NCBI GenBank assembly: GCA_965248775.1
Contig: OZ252150.1
Location: forward strand, 4,526,001-4,590,000
Reading direction: 5' to 3'
From: JBHHUI01 sp965248775
Lineage (GTDB): Bacteria > Chloroflexota > Anaerolineae > Anaerolineales > JBHHUI01
DNA: 64,000 bases
The number at the start of each line of letters is the position of its first letter. Position 1 is the first letter of the stretch. The notes below the pieces were generated by a model, which was not told the DNA's origin, did no database searches, and was given only the letters and a program-made list of their open reading frames with translations. Below, piece by piece: positions 36,794-45,976 of this stretch. The position numbers and the translations under genes were made by a program.

Positions 36794-37564
36794 GTGACGA
36801 TGAACTCGATGCCAATTCAACGCAGTGTCATAGTCACCGGTGGCGGAAAAGGTATTGGCGCTGCCATTTCGAAGGCTTTTTACGAAAATGGCGATGCTGT
36901 GATAATCGCCTCCCGAAGTGACAATGGCTTGGCGGAAGCGCTGGGTGAGCGGGCACTTTTTGTAGCCGTCGATGTGCGTTACCTTGAAGAACTACATCGA
37001 GTAGCCCGGACTGCTGTAGAGTGGACAGGGCGCTTGGATGTATTTGTCAACAACGCTGGCTTTTCCGAGTGGCGGCCTCTTGAAAAGGTTGGCGAGGCTT
37101 TTTGGGAGACGATGATCGATACCAATCTCAAGGGCGTGTTTTTTGGTTGCCAAGCGGCAGCTGCGAATCTCACGGAGAGGGGCGTGATTATCAATATCTC
37201 TAGTCTGGCAGGCAAGCGCGGAAGCGCCAACAACGCGGTCTATTGTGCTTCCAAGTTTGGAGTAAATGGGATTACCCAGGCGCTTGCAAAAGAACTAGGA
37301 ACCAGAGGAATTCGGGTTAATTCTGTGTGCCCAGTCTACGTGGAGACGGAAGGCTTGTTGGAAGCATTGGCAAACAAAGCTGCTCCACCGGCCGGGCAGG
37401 ATGTTGGCGTGTATTTGCGCAAATTCGCCGCCTCGAATTCGGCGTTGGGGACTCTACCGGTTAGTGCGGAGATCGCCCAAACATGCATATTCTTGGCTTC
37501 ATCGGCGGCTTCTGCCATCACGGGACAATGCATTAATGTAGACTGCGGTGTCTTGCCACAGTAG
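36794..37564 (+). CDS. Short-chain dehydrogenase/reductase
   Basis: RSVIVTGGGKGIGAAISKAF (TGxxxGxG loop, about residues 10-29), VNNAGFSEW, INISSLAGKRGSANNAVYCA with the catalytic Ser, YCASKFG with the Tyr-Lys pair, and ITGQCINVDCG at the end define a classical SDR of 256 residues. It is unrelated in detail to the SDR at 27461. It leads the compact gene set that continues into a KdsB-like cytidylyltransferase 6 bases later, so it likely oxidises or reduces a precursor of that sugar acid. Confidence 0.86.
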   Translation: MTMNSMPIQRSVIVTGGGKGIGAAISKAFYENGDAVIIASRSDNGLAEALGERALFVAVDVRYLEELHRVARTAVEWTGRLDVFVNNAGFSEWRPLEKVGEAFWETMIDTNLKGVFFGCQAAAANLTERGVIINISSLAGKRGSANNAVYCASKFGVNGITQALAKELGTRGIRVNSVCPVYVETEGLLEALANKAAPPAGQDVGVYLRKFAASNSALGTLPVSAEIAQTCIFLASSAASAITGQCINVDCGVLPQ

Positions 37565-37570
37565 AAGATT

Positions 37571-38347
37571 GTGAATCAAAAAACGATTGCCGTCATCCCG
37601 GCGCGCATGGCTTCCTCGCGTTTTCCCGGTAAGCCGCTGGCGATGATCCTCGACCTGCCCATGATCGAGCATGTGCGTCGGCGGGCGGGGCTGTGTGCAG
37701 CCGTTGACGATGTCGTCGTCGCTACGTGCGACCAGGAAATTGTCGATGCCGTAACGCGCTATGGCGGTAAAGCTGTGATGACGACCGATACTCACGAACG
37801 CTGCACCACGCGTGTGGAAGAAGCTATGGACAGCCTTGATGGTGAGATCGTCGTCATCGTACAGGGTGATGAACCGTTAATCCTGCCTCAAGCAATTGAG
37901 AAGGTTGTTGCGCCGTTGCAGCGCTGCTCCGACATTAACTGTACAAATCTGCTCTCCAGGCTCACGGACGATGCGGATTTTACAGATACCAATATCGTCA
38001 AAGCGGCGACCAACCAAGCGGGCTTCATCATGTTTTTCTCCCGCGCGCCGATCCCCCACTTCCTGCACAATGCCGAATGCCCGATCTATCGACAGATGGG
38101 CATTATGGCATTTCGCACTCCCTTCTTGCGGAAATACACTGCGCTGCCGGAGACGCCGTTCGAGCGCGTCGAGTCTGTGGACATGCTCCGGTTGTTAGAG
38201 CATGGCTATAGAATCCTGGGCGCGCCGACGGAACATGCAACGGTCGGGGTGGACCATCCCCAGGATGTCCCCAGGGTGGAAGACACTTTGAAGACGGATT
38301 CTGTCCAGCGGGAGGTTTACGAACGGATCGTGGAAACAAACCTATGA
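37571..38347 (+). CDS. KdsB-like CMP-sugar-acid cytidylyltransferase
   Basis: TIAVIPARMASSRFPGKPLA is the CTP-binding start of KDO cytidylyltransferases. VIVQGDEPLI, YRQMGIMAFRTPFLRKYTAL and VESVDMLRLLEHGYRI also match KdsB closely. The usual THxSGTDR segment is altered to DTHERCTTRVEEAM, which suggests a different substrate. No KdsA or KdsD partner is present here. I infer that it activates the ulosonic acid made by the nearby aldolase. Start GTG 37571; the stop overlaps the next gene (ATGA). Confidence 0.85.
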   Translation: MNQKTIAVIPARMASSRFPGKPLAMILDLPMIEHVRRRAGLCAAVDDVVVATCDQEIVDAVTRYGGKAVMTTDTHERCTTRVEEAMDSLDGEIVVIVQGDEPLILPQAIEKVVAPLQRCSDINCTNLLSRLTDDADFTDTNIVKAATNQAGFIMFFSRAPIPHFLHNAECPIYRQMGIMAFRTPFLRKYTALPETPFERVESVDMLRLLEHGYRILGAPTEHATVGVDHPQDVPRVEDTLKTDSVQREVYERIVETNL

Positions 38348-39387
38348 AGGCGCTTATTGCTGGATATGGTTACATGGGTGAAATCCGTAGGCGTGTGGTC
38401 GATAAGTTGCCAAAATTGGAGCTGGGCGGCATTTGCGACCTATACATGACGCCAGAGCAAATCGGCGTCGAAGTTTCCTGCTATCAAGATTATCGGGAGG
38501 CGATTGATGTCGTCGACCCGGATATTGTGTTCGTCTGTACACCGAACCTATATACTTCCGATGTTTGCGTTTATGCGCTGGAGCGAGGTTGTCACGTGTT
38601 CTGTGAAAAACCTCCCGGGCGCAATCTGGATGACATTCGGCGCATCATAGATGTTGAGCATGCACGCCCCGACCTGAAGCTAATGTTTGGCTTCAATCAC
38701 CGACATCATCCGGCTATTCTCGAAGCCAAGTCCATTGTGGACGCCGGACGCATGGGGAAGGTCATCTGGCTCCGAGGAGTGTACGGCAAATCTGGCGGTC
38801 GGGGGCGTGGATTTGAGCGTTCCTGGCGCAACGACCCGGCCATTTCCGGCGGCGGCATTTTACTCGATCAGGGCATTCACATGTTGGATCTGTTTCGGTT
38901 CTTCTGCGGAGATTTTGAAGAAGTGCAGGGGATGCTTTCAACTGCCTATTGGGATGTTCCAGTTGAAGACAATGCTTTTATGCTGCTGCGTGCGCTGAAA
39001 GGACAGATCGCACAATTGCACTCCTCTGCGACGCTGTGGAAACACACCTTCCAATTGGAGATCGGGCTTGAGGAGGGCTATCTGGTTACTAGGGGTTTAC
39101 TGTCGATGACCGGCAGTTATGGGCGCGAGACTTTGATTATTGGGCGCAAGCCAGTCGATGACGATAATGTCGCGCTTGGCAACCCGCGTGAAGAGATCGT
39201 GTATTTCGACACCGATTTGTCGTGGGACTTACAGGTTCAGGAACTGCTCAACTGTATTCAAAACGACATCCCTGTCATCGATAGTTCTTCCCGTGATGCT
39301 CTGCGCGTTATGGAACTGATCGATCAAGTCTACGAACAGGCACCTGTCAAGCTTCCGGCCGCTGCGGGCAATGGACATCTGGAATGA
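38344..39387 (+). CDS. Gfo/Idh/MocA-family oxidoreductase
   Basis: KALIAGYGYMGEIRRRVVDK is the dinucleotide loop, VFCEKPPGRN near residue 90 is the family EKP motif, and GGGILLDQGIHMLDLFRFF is the C-terminal domain signature. It is divergent from the family member at 4744. Coupled by 4-base overlaps to the cytidylyltransferase before it and the methyltransferase after it, it probably acts on the same sugar. Confidence 0.86.
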   Translation: MKALIAGYGYMGEIRRRVVDKLPKLELGGICDLYMTPEQIGVEVSCYQDYREAIDVVDPDIVFVCTPNLYTSDVCVYALERGCHVFCEKPPGRNLDDIRRIIDVEHARPDLKLMFGFNHRHHPAILEAKSIVDAGRMGKVIWLRGVYGKSGGRGRGFERSWRNDPAISGGGILLDQGIHMLDLFRFFCGDFEEVQGMLSTAYWDVPVEDNAFMLLRALKGQIAQLHSSATLWKHTFQLEIGLEEGYLVTRGLLSMTGSYGRETLIIGRKPVDDDNVALGNPREEIVYFDTDLSWDLQVQELLNCIQNDIPVIDSSSRDALRVMELIDQVYEQAPVKLPAAAGNGHLE

Positions 39388-40409
39388 AGACAATTGTTCT
39401 GGGGCGCGATGTTCTTGAATTGGAAATCAAGCCACATGCGCTTTTGGATGAGTATCGCCACCTGAATGCCGAAGATGTGCGCGCGCGTCTCATAGGCCCT
39501 AATGAGTTGAGAGACTGTGCCTGCCCCGGCTGCTGCTCGCGGGAGAGTAAGCTCGCATTTGAAAAGATGGGCCTGTCTTATCTGCAATGTGAGCGTTGCC
39601 TGAGTATGTATGTCTCGCCGCGTCCGTCTGAACAGGCAGTGGTTGATTTCTACCGAAACTCGCGTGGGGCTCGGTTTTGGCGTGATTGGATTCTTCCGGA
39701 GACACGTAACGTGCGGCGCGAGAAAGTATTCCGTCCGCGCGCGCGTTGGCTGCTAAATGTGGTCGATCAGTATTGTCCCCAGGCGCGTCAGGCAATTGTC
39801 GTTGGTTATCACAATGATTTATTGATAGAAGAGTTGCTGCGCCAGGAGGGGCGGTTGTTTCAGATTATTGTCGCCAACCCGATTGCCGATCTCGAGTATG
39901 CTGGATCGAAGCTCTCTGGTGTCAGGTTGGAACCTACGCCTATAAGTGACCTTGCCAGGCTGGGCGCGGCCGACATTATCCTGGCATTTGATATTGTGGA
40001 TCGCGCCGTTGATTTGGAGGCGCTCTTTGCATCTGCGCGCCAAGCGCTGAAGCCGCGCGGTTTGTTGCTCGCCAGTACAATGTTGATCAGCGGCTTCGAT
40101 CTTCAAGTGTTGTGGGAGCGCTCGGAGGCGATTTACCCTCCCGATCGCATGAACTTGCTTTCAACCGAAGGTCTTACGGCTTTGTTTGACCGTCATGGCT
40201 TTGAGGTGTTGGAGTTCAGTACGCCGGGGATGTTTGACGTCGAGATCGTACAACGTGCAATGCACAGTGATCCGGACGGTGATTGGCCGCGTTTTATTCA
40301 ATATTTGGTCGAAAACCGGGACGAGAATGCTTTAAATGCGCTTCAGGAATATCTGCAGCGTTACAGGCTGAGTTCCTTCGCACGGATTGTTTTACGTCGG
40401 GGTACGTAG
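39384..40409 (+). CDS. Zinc-ribbon methyltransferase-like protein
   Basis: CACPGCCSRESKLAF and YLQCERCLSMYVSPRPSEQA form a Cys-rich N-terminal motif like that of the methyltransferase at 22663. The Rossmann part is weaker: AIVVGYHNDLL instead of a clear glycine motif I, then DIILAFDIVDRAVDLEALFA and ALKPRGLLLASTM. It is therefore a methyltransferase-fold protein whose SAM site may be degenerate or unusual. It ends 93 bases before the aldolase gene, with a structured spacer between. Confidence 0.7.
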   Translation: MKTIVLGRDVLELEIKPHALLDEYRHLNAEDVRARLIGPNELRDCACPGCCSRESKLAFEKMGLSYLQCERCLSMYVSPRPSEQAVVDFYRNSRGARFWRDWILPETRNVRREKVFRPRARWLLNVVDQYCPQARQAIVVGYHNDLLIEELLRQEGRLFQIIVANPIADLEYAGSKLSGVRLEPTPISDLARLGAADIILAFDIVDRAVDLEALFASARQALKPRGLLLASTMLISGFDLQVLWERSEAIYPPDRMNLLSTEGLTALFDRHGFEVLEFSTPGMFDVEIVQRAMHSDPDGDWPRFIQYLVENRDENALNALQEYLQRYRLSSFARIVLRRGT

Positions 40410-40433
40410 AGTCGAAGTTGCGCAGAGAGTACG

Positions 40434-40480
40434 GGGATGCGCCCTCCACGCAGGGAACGCATCCCATTGTATTCCCTGCG
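40434..40480 (+). promoter_or_regulatory. Potential H-type pseudoknot in the aldolase leader
   Basis: GGGATGCG (40434-40441) pairs perfectly with CGCATCCC (40458-40465), and CGCAGGGAA (40449-40457) pairs perfectly with TTCCCTGCG (40472-40480). The arms interlock as S1a-S2a-S1b-S2b with loops of 7, 0 and 6 bases, the geometry of a compact H-type pseudoknot or of two mutually exclusive hairpins. It ends 22 bases before the aldolase ATG at 40503, so it could control translation there. Function is inferred only. Confidence 0.5.
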
Positions 40481-40502
40481 ACGGGAAAGCAAAATCATCT
40501 AA

Positions 40503-41294
40503 ATGTTAGCCGCCGGGATCAAGCAAACGCTCAAAGCTGGTGAAGTCAGTTTCGGCTCGTGGATGTCCATGGCCCACGTGTCCATCGCCGAAATTCTCGC
40601 TGCTGCGGGGTACGATTGGGTAGTAGTCGAGACGGAGCATACTTCCATAAATGTGTCAGAAGTGCTGCGGCTGCTCATTGCTATCGAAGGGCGGGGTGCG
40701 GTCCCGCTGGTACGGCTGGCCGGGATCGATCCAATCCAGGCGAAGGCCGTGTTAGATGCGGGGGCAGCCGGTGTGCTTGTACCGCTCGTCAACTCTAAGG
40801 TGGATGCCGAACTTGCAGTCAGTAGTGTCAAGTACCCCCCTATCGGTGCCAGGGGCGTTGGCGTGGCGCGGGCGCATCGCTACGGACAGAATTTCGATGA
40901 GTACGTCCGCAATGCAAATGAGAATACTTTACTAATTGTTCAGATCGAGCATGTCGAGGCTGTTCGGAACATCGAGGAAATCCTCTCCGTACCAGGTATC
41001 GATGGAACGTTCATCGGACCGTATGATCTTTCTGCATCCATGGGCATTCCCGGGCAGCTCGATCACCCCGATGTGCAGGCGGCGCAGCGCAAAGTGTTGC
41101 AGGCTACCCTGGAGCACGGGCTGACCGCCGGCATTCATTTGCTCCATCCAGACAAAGCTATCAACAATCTGAGTCTTTGTGTAGCGGAAGGCTATCGCTT
41201 TATCGCGTTGGGTTCCGATCTTTTTTTCTTGGGTGATTCCTGTCGTTCACTTTACTCCGCTGCTCGTGCCGCCGTCGAAGAAACGCTTGGGTGA
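40503..41294 (+). CDS. HpcH/HpaI-type class II pyruvate aldolase
   Basis: The 263-residue barrel has the family signature residues: VVVETEHTSI (catalytic His), PLVRLAG (substrate Arg), QIEHVEAVRN (metal Glu) and FIGPYDLSASMG (metal Asp). These enzymes join or split pyruvate and an aldehyde, forming 2-keto-3-deoxy acids. Beside a CMP-sugar-acid synthetase, a biosynthetic role making a ulosonic acid is attractive, but degradation cannot be excluded. Its 3' end overlaps the HAD gene. Confidence 0.87.
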   Translation: MLAAGIKQTLKAGEVSFGSWMSMAHVSIAEILAAAGYDWVVVETEHTSINVSEVLRLLIAIEGRGAVPLVRLAGIDPIQAKAVLDAGAAGVLVPLVNSKVDAELAVSSVKYPPIGARGVGVARAHRYGQNFDEYVRNANENTLLIVQIEHVEAVRNIEEILSVPGIDGTFIGPYDLSASMGIPGQLDHPDVQAAQRKVLQATLEHGLTAGIHLLHPDKAINNLSLCVAEGYRFIALGSDLFFLGDSCRSLYSAARAAVEETLG

Positions 41295-41952
41295 GCAAAT
41301 CATCAAGGCAGTCATTCTCGATTTTGACGGCGTCTTGGCTGATTCGAACGCCGAGAAATTGGCGGCGTTTAATGATCTCTTTAGTCTGTATCCTGACTAC
41401 CAGGATGCGATGCTGGATTATCACCTGGCGCATTACGCCACACCCCGCAAGGCGAAATTTGAGCACTACGTGTATGAGATGATGGCGCAAGCGGGTAATA
41501 AAGAAATGGTATGGGTGATGGCTGACAGATTTTCGGAGTTGGTAGTGCAAAAAATTATCGCCTGCCCAGATGTGCTCGGAACACGAGAATTTCTCACAGA
41601 ATTTGCTTTACAGGTGCCACTATATATTTCCTCCATCACGCCGCAGGCAGAACTGAAGTGTATCCTTCAAGCTCGTGGTATCCATTCGTATTTTACGGAA
41701 GTCATTGGCGACCCACCTTGTCCTAAACCGGAAGCCATTCGGCGCGTGATTGCCGCAGAAAAACTGCACCCCTCCGAGATCATATTTGTCGGCGATTCGC
41801 CATCAGATTTTGAGGTGGCCTCCGAGGCCGAATTACAGTTTATTGCTCGTGATAGCGGCGTCGCTCTGGGAAATCTTGATGTCGAGATATATGCTGATAT
41901 GTATGCAATTGCGGATGTAATCCGTTCGCGCTTACAATCGAAGTCGGATTGA
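41287..41952 (+). CDS. HAD-superfamily phosphatase
   Basis: VILDFDGVLADSNAEK is HAD motif I (Asp-x-Asp), SSITPQAEL is motif II (Ser), and KPEAIRR (Lys) and IFVGDSPSDFEVA (Asp) are motifs III and IV. A helical cap lies between, as in beta-phosphoglucomutase-like phosphatases. It would dephosphorylate a sugar or sugar-acid phosphate. The frame is open farther upstream inside the aldolase gene; TTG 41287 overlaps the aldolase stop and is the likeliest start. Confidence 0.83.
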   Translation: MGEQIIKAVILDFDGVLADSNAEKLAAFNDLFSLYPDYQDAMLDYHLAHYATPRKAKFEHYVYEMMAQAGNKEMVWVMADRFSELVVQKIIACPDVLGTREFLTEFALQVPLYISSITPQAELKCILQARGIHSYFTEVIGDPPCPKPEAIRRVIAAEKLHPSEIIFVGDSPSDFEVASEAELQFIARDSGVALGNLDVEIYADMYAIADVIRSRLQSKSD

Positions 41953-41971
41953 GGCTCAACGCTCGGCAAAT

Positions 41972-42913
41972 ATGAACATTCACCCGGACATATTGGTGAC
42001 ACTGTCCACATTTGCCGCCCATTCTGACGGGCCGCGACGTCTATTGGAAGAGAGTGAATTCGTATATCGACTCAACTCCCATGCGCGGCGCATGAAGCCC
42101 ACCGAAGTGGTTGCGATGGGGCAAAATTGTCAGGGGTTAGTGGCCGGTGTTGAAGAGTATGACGCTGATACATTGGCGCAGCTGCCCCGTTTACGTTGCA
42201 TCAGCCGCTGTGGCGTGGGGGTTGATAATATTGATTTAGAGGCGGTCAAGCGGCGCGGAATTGCTGTGTTGAACACCCCCGATGAGCCGACTATTGCAGT
42301 CGCTGAACTGACGCTGGCGATAATGCTATCTCTGCTTCGCCGACTACCGCAAGTTAATTCGTTACAGCATAACCGTAAGTGGCAAAGAGTAATCGGCAGC
42401 TTGCTCGCAGAGAAGATGGTTGGCATTATCGGACTTGGCCGTATTGGGCGGCGTGTGGTCGAGCTTGTGCAGACATTCGACGCTCGGGTTATTGGCGTTG
42501 AACCTTATCCCGACCGTGTGTGGGCGCAGGCCCACGCGGTGGAGTTGGTAGATTTGCCGGGCTTACTGGCTCGTGCCGACATTGTCTCGCTACACGCGTC
42601 CTCCAGTGCAGACGCGCCACCGCTACGGCTGGGCGCTGCGGAACTGGCGCAGATGAAACCAGGCGCATGGCTGATCAACATGGCGCGAGGGGATATGGTC
42701 GACGATGTAGCACTCTATGACGCATTAGAGTCGGGCCGTCTTAGTGGTGCGGGGTTGGATGTGTTCCTGCGGGAACCGTACCGGGGGCCTTTGTGCGATA
42801 GCGAGCGGGCGATACTCTTTCCCCATCAGGCAACGCTCACACTGGAGACGCGTGTGGCGATGGAGCTGCGAGCGGTTGAAAACCTCCTTGGATATCTGCG
42901 GGAGGGGCAATAA
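41972..42913 (+). CDS. D-2-hydroxyacid dehydrogenase (phosphoglycerate-dehydrogenase-like)
   Basis: Seen are RCGVGVDNIDLEAVKRRGIA, VAELTLAIMLSLLRR, VGIIGLGRIGRRVVELVQTF (NAD loop), INMARGDMVDD with the catalytic Arg, AGLDVFLREP with the Glu and PHQATLTLE with the His. The 313-residue length means no regulatory ACT domain, so serine synthesis is less likely than oxidation or reduction of a 2-hydroxy/2-keto acid belonging to this cluster. It is spaced 19 bases after the HAD gene and 3 bases before the next. Confidence 0.87.
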   Translation: MNIHPDILVTLSTFAAHSDGPRRLLEESEFVYRLNSHARRMKPTEVVAMGQNCQGLVAGVEEYDADTLAQLPRLRCISRCGVGVDNIDLEAVKRRGIAVLNTPDEPTIAVAELTLAIMLSLLRRLPQVNSLQHNRKWQRVIGSLLAEKMVGIIGLGRIGRRVVELVQTFDARVIGVEPYPDRVWAQAHAVELVDLPGLLARADIVSLHASSSADAPPLRLGAAELAQMKPGAWLINMARGDMVDDVALYDALESGRLSGAGLDVFLREPYRGPLCDSERAILFPHQATLTLETRVAMELRAVENLLGYLREGQ

Positions 42914-42916
42914 ACC

Positions 42917-44545
42917 ATGACCGGGGTGCTCGTTTATTACATCACCAGCCCGGTGCATCTCCGCAACGTTCAGTTACTGGCGCAACAGATGCCGGATTGG
43001 ACATTTCGTCCCGTTTGCGAGTCACCGGTGTGGCACTCGTTAGAAAGTTTAGGGGTGAAGATTCCATTCGAAATGGCGTTGTTAGCTAACGACACTCCCC
43101 CACCCGCTTTATGGTTTGGTGATGTGCGCGCTGTGATCTTCTCAACGATCCAAGCTCGTCCGGCGCCCATCAACCTGTTACGTGAGGCGTTGATACGCAG
43201 CGTCCCGACCATCGCAATAGAAGAGTCCAACCAATTAGCGCTCAACATGGGGATTATCAATAATTACGTGCTACCGGTGGATTTCGTGTTGGCGGCCTCG
43301 GAATACGAGCGCAGTGGGATGATATCCGCTGGTGCGTCGGCGCACCGGGTTGAAGTCACTGGTTGGCCGTTCTATTCTGGACATGTCGGTAACGCTGCTC
43401 CCGAGAGGGTACGGGCAATGAAGACGATACTTGGCATCGATCCGAATCGTCCAGTAGCCAGTCTCACACTGACCGGTCTGAACAACGCGGGTGAGAGTCC
43501 CACTATCCGGCAACGACAGTTATCTCTGGCGGCGCAAGGGCTGCCGCTGGAATATCAACTCGTCATCAAGCCGCATCCGACTGAACTGCTCAGTTCGTTG
43601 GCGCCGTTTGTTCAAAAATTTGCACCGCGGGCCAAAGTTTTAGAGGGGTCGGTTCCGATTCACGAATTGCTTACGGCGACAGATGTGCTGCTTAATCGCG
43701 GCGCGTCGCAGGTTTGTATTGAGGCTTTGCTGCAAGAAATACCTGTGATTGTGCTGGAAACCGGCATATTGACCCCCTTCCACATACTGAGCGAAGATAT
43801 TATTGTAGAGAAACCCGCCGATATTGCGCCGGTACTCGCACGTTTTTCCACAAGCGATCCAATGCGGGTATATGCGCCGTTCCTCAAAGCCCATATTCCC
43901 ATTTCTCCACACCAGGCCCTTGAGCAAACCTGCCGCCGGATAACCGAGATCGCAACGGCAGCTATAGCCGACCCCGATCGTGCGGGACAGTGGTTTGAAC
44001 TCGCGCTCTACCATATTATGTGTACTAATCCCCTCCAAGCGCTTGAGATGCTCGGGCCAGAGCGCGCCGGTGAGGGCCGCCGAGTGGAAGCTCTAAAATG
44101 CCTCGTCCAGTTTGAAGCGCTGCGCGATGATTTAGAAGTGCTTAGAGAGGCTGTAGGTGATAGTTTCCTGGGGCACATGCTACGTAGCTGGTGGATCGAG
44201 CAGCTCGCCCGACGGCGGGAGCGCCCTCTGCAGGCTGATCTCGCTTGGATGCAGGATTTCCCCCCGGCGGCGAATGTGCCTTGGTTTGTGCCGAGCGCCA
44301 GTCGTTGGCTTAATATACTAATTAGGTCTGGAGAGTCATCGGCGGCGTTGTCTACTGCGCAAAGGCTAGAAAATAACTTCATCTACGCGCCGGGAATTCC
44401 GGAGTTGGTCCAGGATATTAAACTCTACGTCAAAGGATGCGCCGGGCGCAGTTTATATTTTCTGCGTCGGGCGCTGAGAAAATCGCATATTGCTTTGTTG
44501 CCGGCCAAGCATAAGCTAAGGCACGTTTTGGGGACATTCCGTTGA
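42917..44545 (+). CDS. GT-B-like surface carbohydrate protein
   Basis: The N-terminus VLVYYITSPVHLRNVQLLA resembles the acceptor domain of CDP-glycerol/UDP-sugar GT-B enzymes. VIKPHPTELL and LLTATDVLLNRGASQVCIEA, then QEIPVIVLETG, form the donor-binding half (about residues 215-300). A helical C-terminal 200-residue extension follows. It shares the KPHPT motif with the unknown protein at 718. It may transfer the CMP- or nucleotide-activated sugar made by this operon, which is inferred. Confidence 0.68.
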   Translation: MTGVLVYYITSPVHLRNVQLLAQQMPDWTFRPVCESPVWHSLESLGVKIPFEMALLANDTPPPALWFGDVRAVIFSTIQARPAPINLLREALIRSVPTIAIEESNQLALNMGIINNYVLPVDFVLAASEYERSGMISAGASAHRVEVTGWPFYSGHVGNAAPERVRAMKTILGIDPNRPVASLTLTGLNNAGESPTIRQRQLSLAAQGLPLEYQLVIKPHPTELLSSLAPFVQKFAPRAKVLEGSVPIHELLTATDVLLNRGASQVCIEALLQEIPVIVLETGILTPFHILSEDIIVEKPADIAPVLARFSTSDPMRVYAPFLKAHIPISPHQALEQTCRRITEIATAAIADPDRAGQWFELALYHIMCTNPLQALEMLGPERAGEGRRVEALKCLVQFEALRDDLEVLREAVGDSFLGHMLRSWWIEQLARRRERPLQADLAWMQDFPPAANVPWFVPSASRWLNILIRSGESSAALSTAQRLENNFIYAPGIPELVQDIKLYVKGCAGRSLYFLRRALRKSHIALLPAKHKLRHVLGTFR

Positions 44546-44582
44546 GTGGAGCTGGTTCTGATAATTATTATAGAGGTGAAGC

Positions 44583-45197
44583 GTGTCATATGCTGCAATG
44601 TACTTGAGTGAGGCGTCTCAGATTGTTGAGCGTCTCGATCCGGATACGATCGAGCAGATGGCACATGTCTTGGCGGAGACACGCGCGAAGGACGGGCGGT
44701 TATTTGTTTTGGGCGTCGGTGGTGGTGCCGGCCATGCTTCACATGCCGTTTGTGACTTCCGAAAAATTGCTGGTATCGAAGCGTATTCTCCCGTTGACAA
44801 CGTCTCGGAGTTGACAGCGCGAGTAAACGATGAAGGTTGGGATACAACCTATGTCGAATGGTTAGCGGGAAGCCGCCTGCGTGCAGATGACGTTGTGATG
44901 GTGTTCTCAGTTGGTGGCGGTGATCTTGAACGAAACATCAGTGTAAACCTGGTGCGAGCGCTCCAATATGTGCGAGAGGTCGGGGCCAGTATCATTGGGG
45001 TTGTCGGGCGCGATGGTGGCTATACTGCCCAAGTAGCCGATGCTTGTGTCGTCGTGCCAACGGTGAATCCGGAGAGACTTACTGCACATACCGAATCATT
45101 GCAGGCGATGATCTGGCATTTACTGGTAACCCACCCGCAGCTACAGTCAGTTGCGATGAAATGGGAGTCGATCCCGAGTTCCTCTGGAGAGCAGTGA
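44583..45197 (+). CDS. SIS-domain sugar-phosphate isomerase (GmhA-like)
   Basis: LFVLGVGGGAGHASHAVCDF, VMVFSVGGGDLERNISVNLV and TESLQAMIWHLLV follow the sedoheptulose-7-phosphate isomerase pattern, although GVGGGAGHASH replaces the usual GNGGSAADAQH. It likely interconverts an aldose and a ketose phosphate. It stands 6 bases before a transaldolase-like gene, a pairing that would make and isomerise a longer-chain sugar phosphate. Confidence 0.82.
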   Translation: MSYAAMYLSEASQIVERLDPDTIEQMAHVLAETRAKDGRLFVLGVGGGAGHASHAVCDFRKIAGIEAYSPVDNVSELTARVNDEGWDTTYVEWLAGSRLRADDVVMVFSVGGGDLERNISVNLVRALQYVREVGASIIGVVGRDGGYTAQVADACVVVPTVNPERLTAHTESLQAMIWHLLVTHPQLQSVAMKWESIPSSSGEQ

Positions 45198-45203
45198 ACA
45201 GAT

Positions 45204-45896
45204 ATGCCTATTTTTCTCGACACTTGTGTCCTGGCAGAAATCGAACGATTTCACAGCATGGGAATAATTCGGGGGGTAACGACGAATCCCACGATTATGG
45301 TTAAAGAAGGTGTTACTGGAGGCATGTCTGGAGTTGAGGCTCGCTCAAAAGAGATTGCACGCTTGATTGATCCACTTCCGCTGTCTGTAGAAGTAACGAC
45401 AAACGATAAGGAGCTCGTCATAGAACAGGCGCAGACATTTTCATCGTGGGCCGAAAATATCAATGTGAAAGTCACCGTTCATGGCCCTTCTGGTGAACTT
45501 ATTAATATGAAAATTATTCATGAACTAGAGAACACGCATGATATTCGCGTCAACGTAACCGCGATGATGAGCGCGCAGCAGTGCTTTTTAGCTGCCCTCT
45601 CCGGGGCCACCTATGTTTCGATCTTCGGCGGGCGAGTGAACAATATGGGATATAACGCTAGTGATGAAATAACCAGACTTCGGAAATTGCTCGACTCATT
45701 TGAGTTGCTGGCAAAGATAATTGTAGGCTCTACGCGAGAAGTCCTGAATGTCATCGATTGGCTTGAGGCGGGCGCGCACATTGTGACTGTTATGCCGAAC
45801 TTGTTGGTTGGCATGCTCGTACATCCTTACACCAAAGAAACTGTCCAAATGTTTCTGCGTGACGGCGCAAAATTTGAAGCAGAGTCTGCCAGCTGA
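45204..45896 (+). CDS. Transaldolase-family aldolase (TalC/fructose-6-phosphate aldolase-like)
   Basis: IFLDTCVLAEIERFHSMG, GVTTNPTIMVKEG, NVKVTVHGPSGEL (Schiff-base lysine), RVNVTAMMSAQQC and ATYVSIFGGRVNN match the small transaldolase subgroup over its full 220-230 residues. It would add or move a three-carbon unit. Since central metabolism genes are absent around it, a role in building the special sugar of this operon is more likely than the pentose phosphate pathway. Confidence 0.85.
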   Translation: MPIFLDTCVLAEIERFHSMGIIRGVTTNPTIMVKEGVTGGMSGVEARSKEIARLIDPLPLSVEVTTNDKELVIEQAQTFSSWAENINVKVTVHGPSGELINMKIIHELENTHDIRVNVTAMMSAQQCFLAALSGATYVSIFGGRVNNMGYNASDEITRLRKLLDSFELLAKIIVGSTREVLNVIDWLEAGAHIVTVMPNLLVGMLVHPYTKETVQMFLRDGAKFEAESAS

Positions 45897-45976
45897 GCCT
45901 GAAAACCTCCTGTTATTCCTCACATCTGATCGGCGCAGTTAAATTGTATAGACCTCTGATGAATCAGGGATAGCAT

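Noticed and set aside
45897..45976. A terminator or promoter between the transaldolase and RmlD-like genes
   Set aside because: Only a weak hairpin (CCTCTGAT/ATCAGGG) without a T-run is seen, and no convincing -35/-10 pair.
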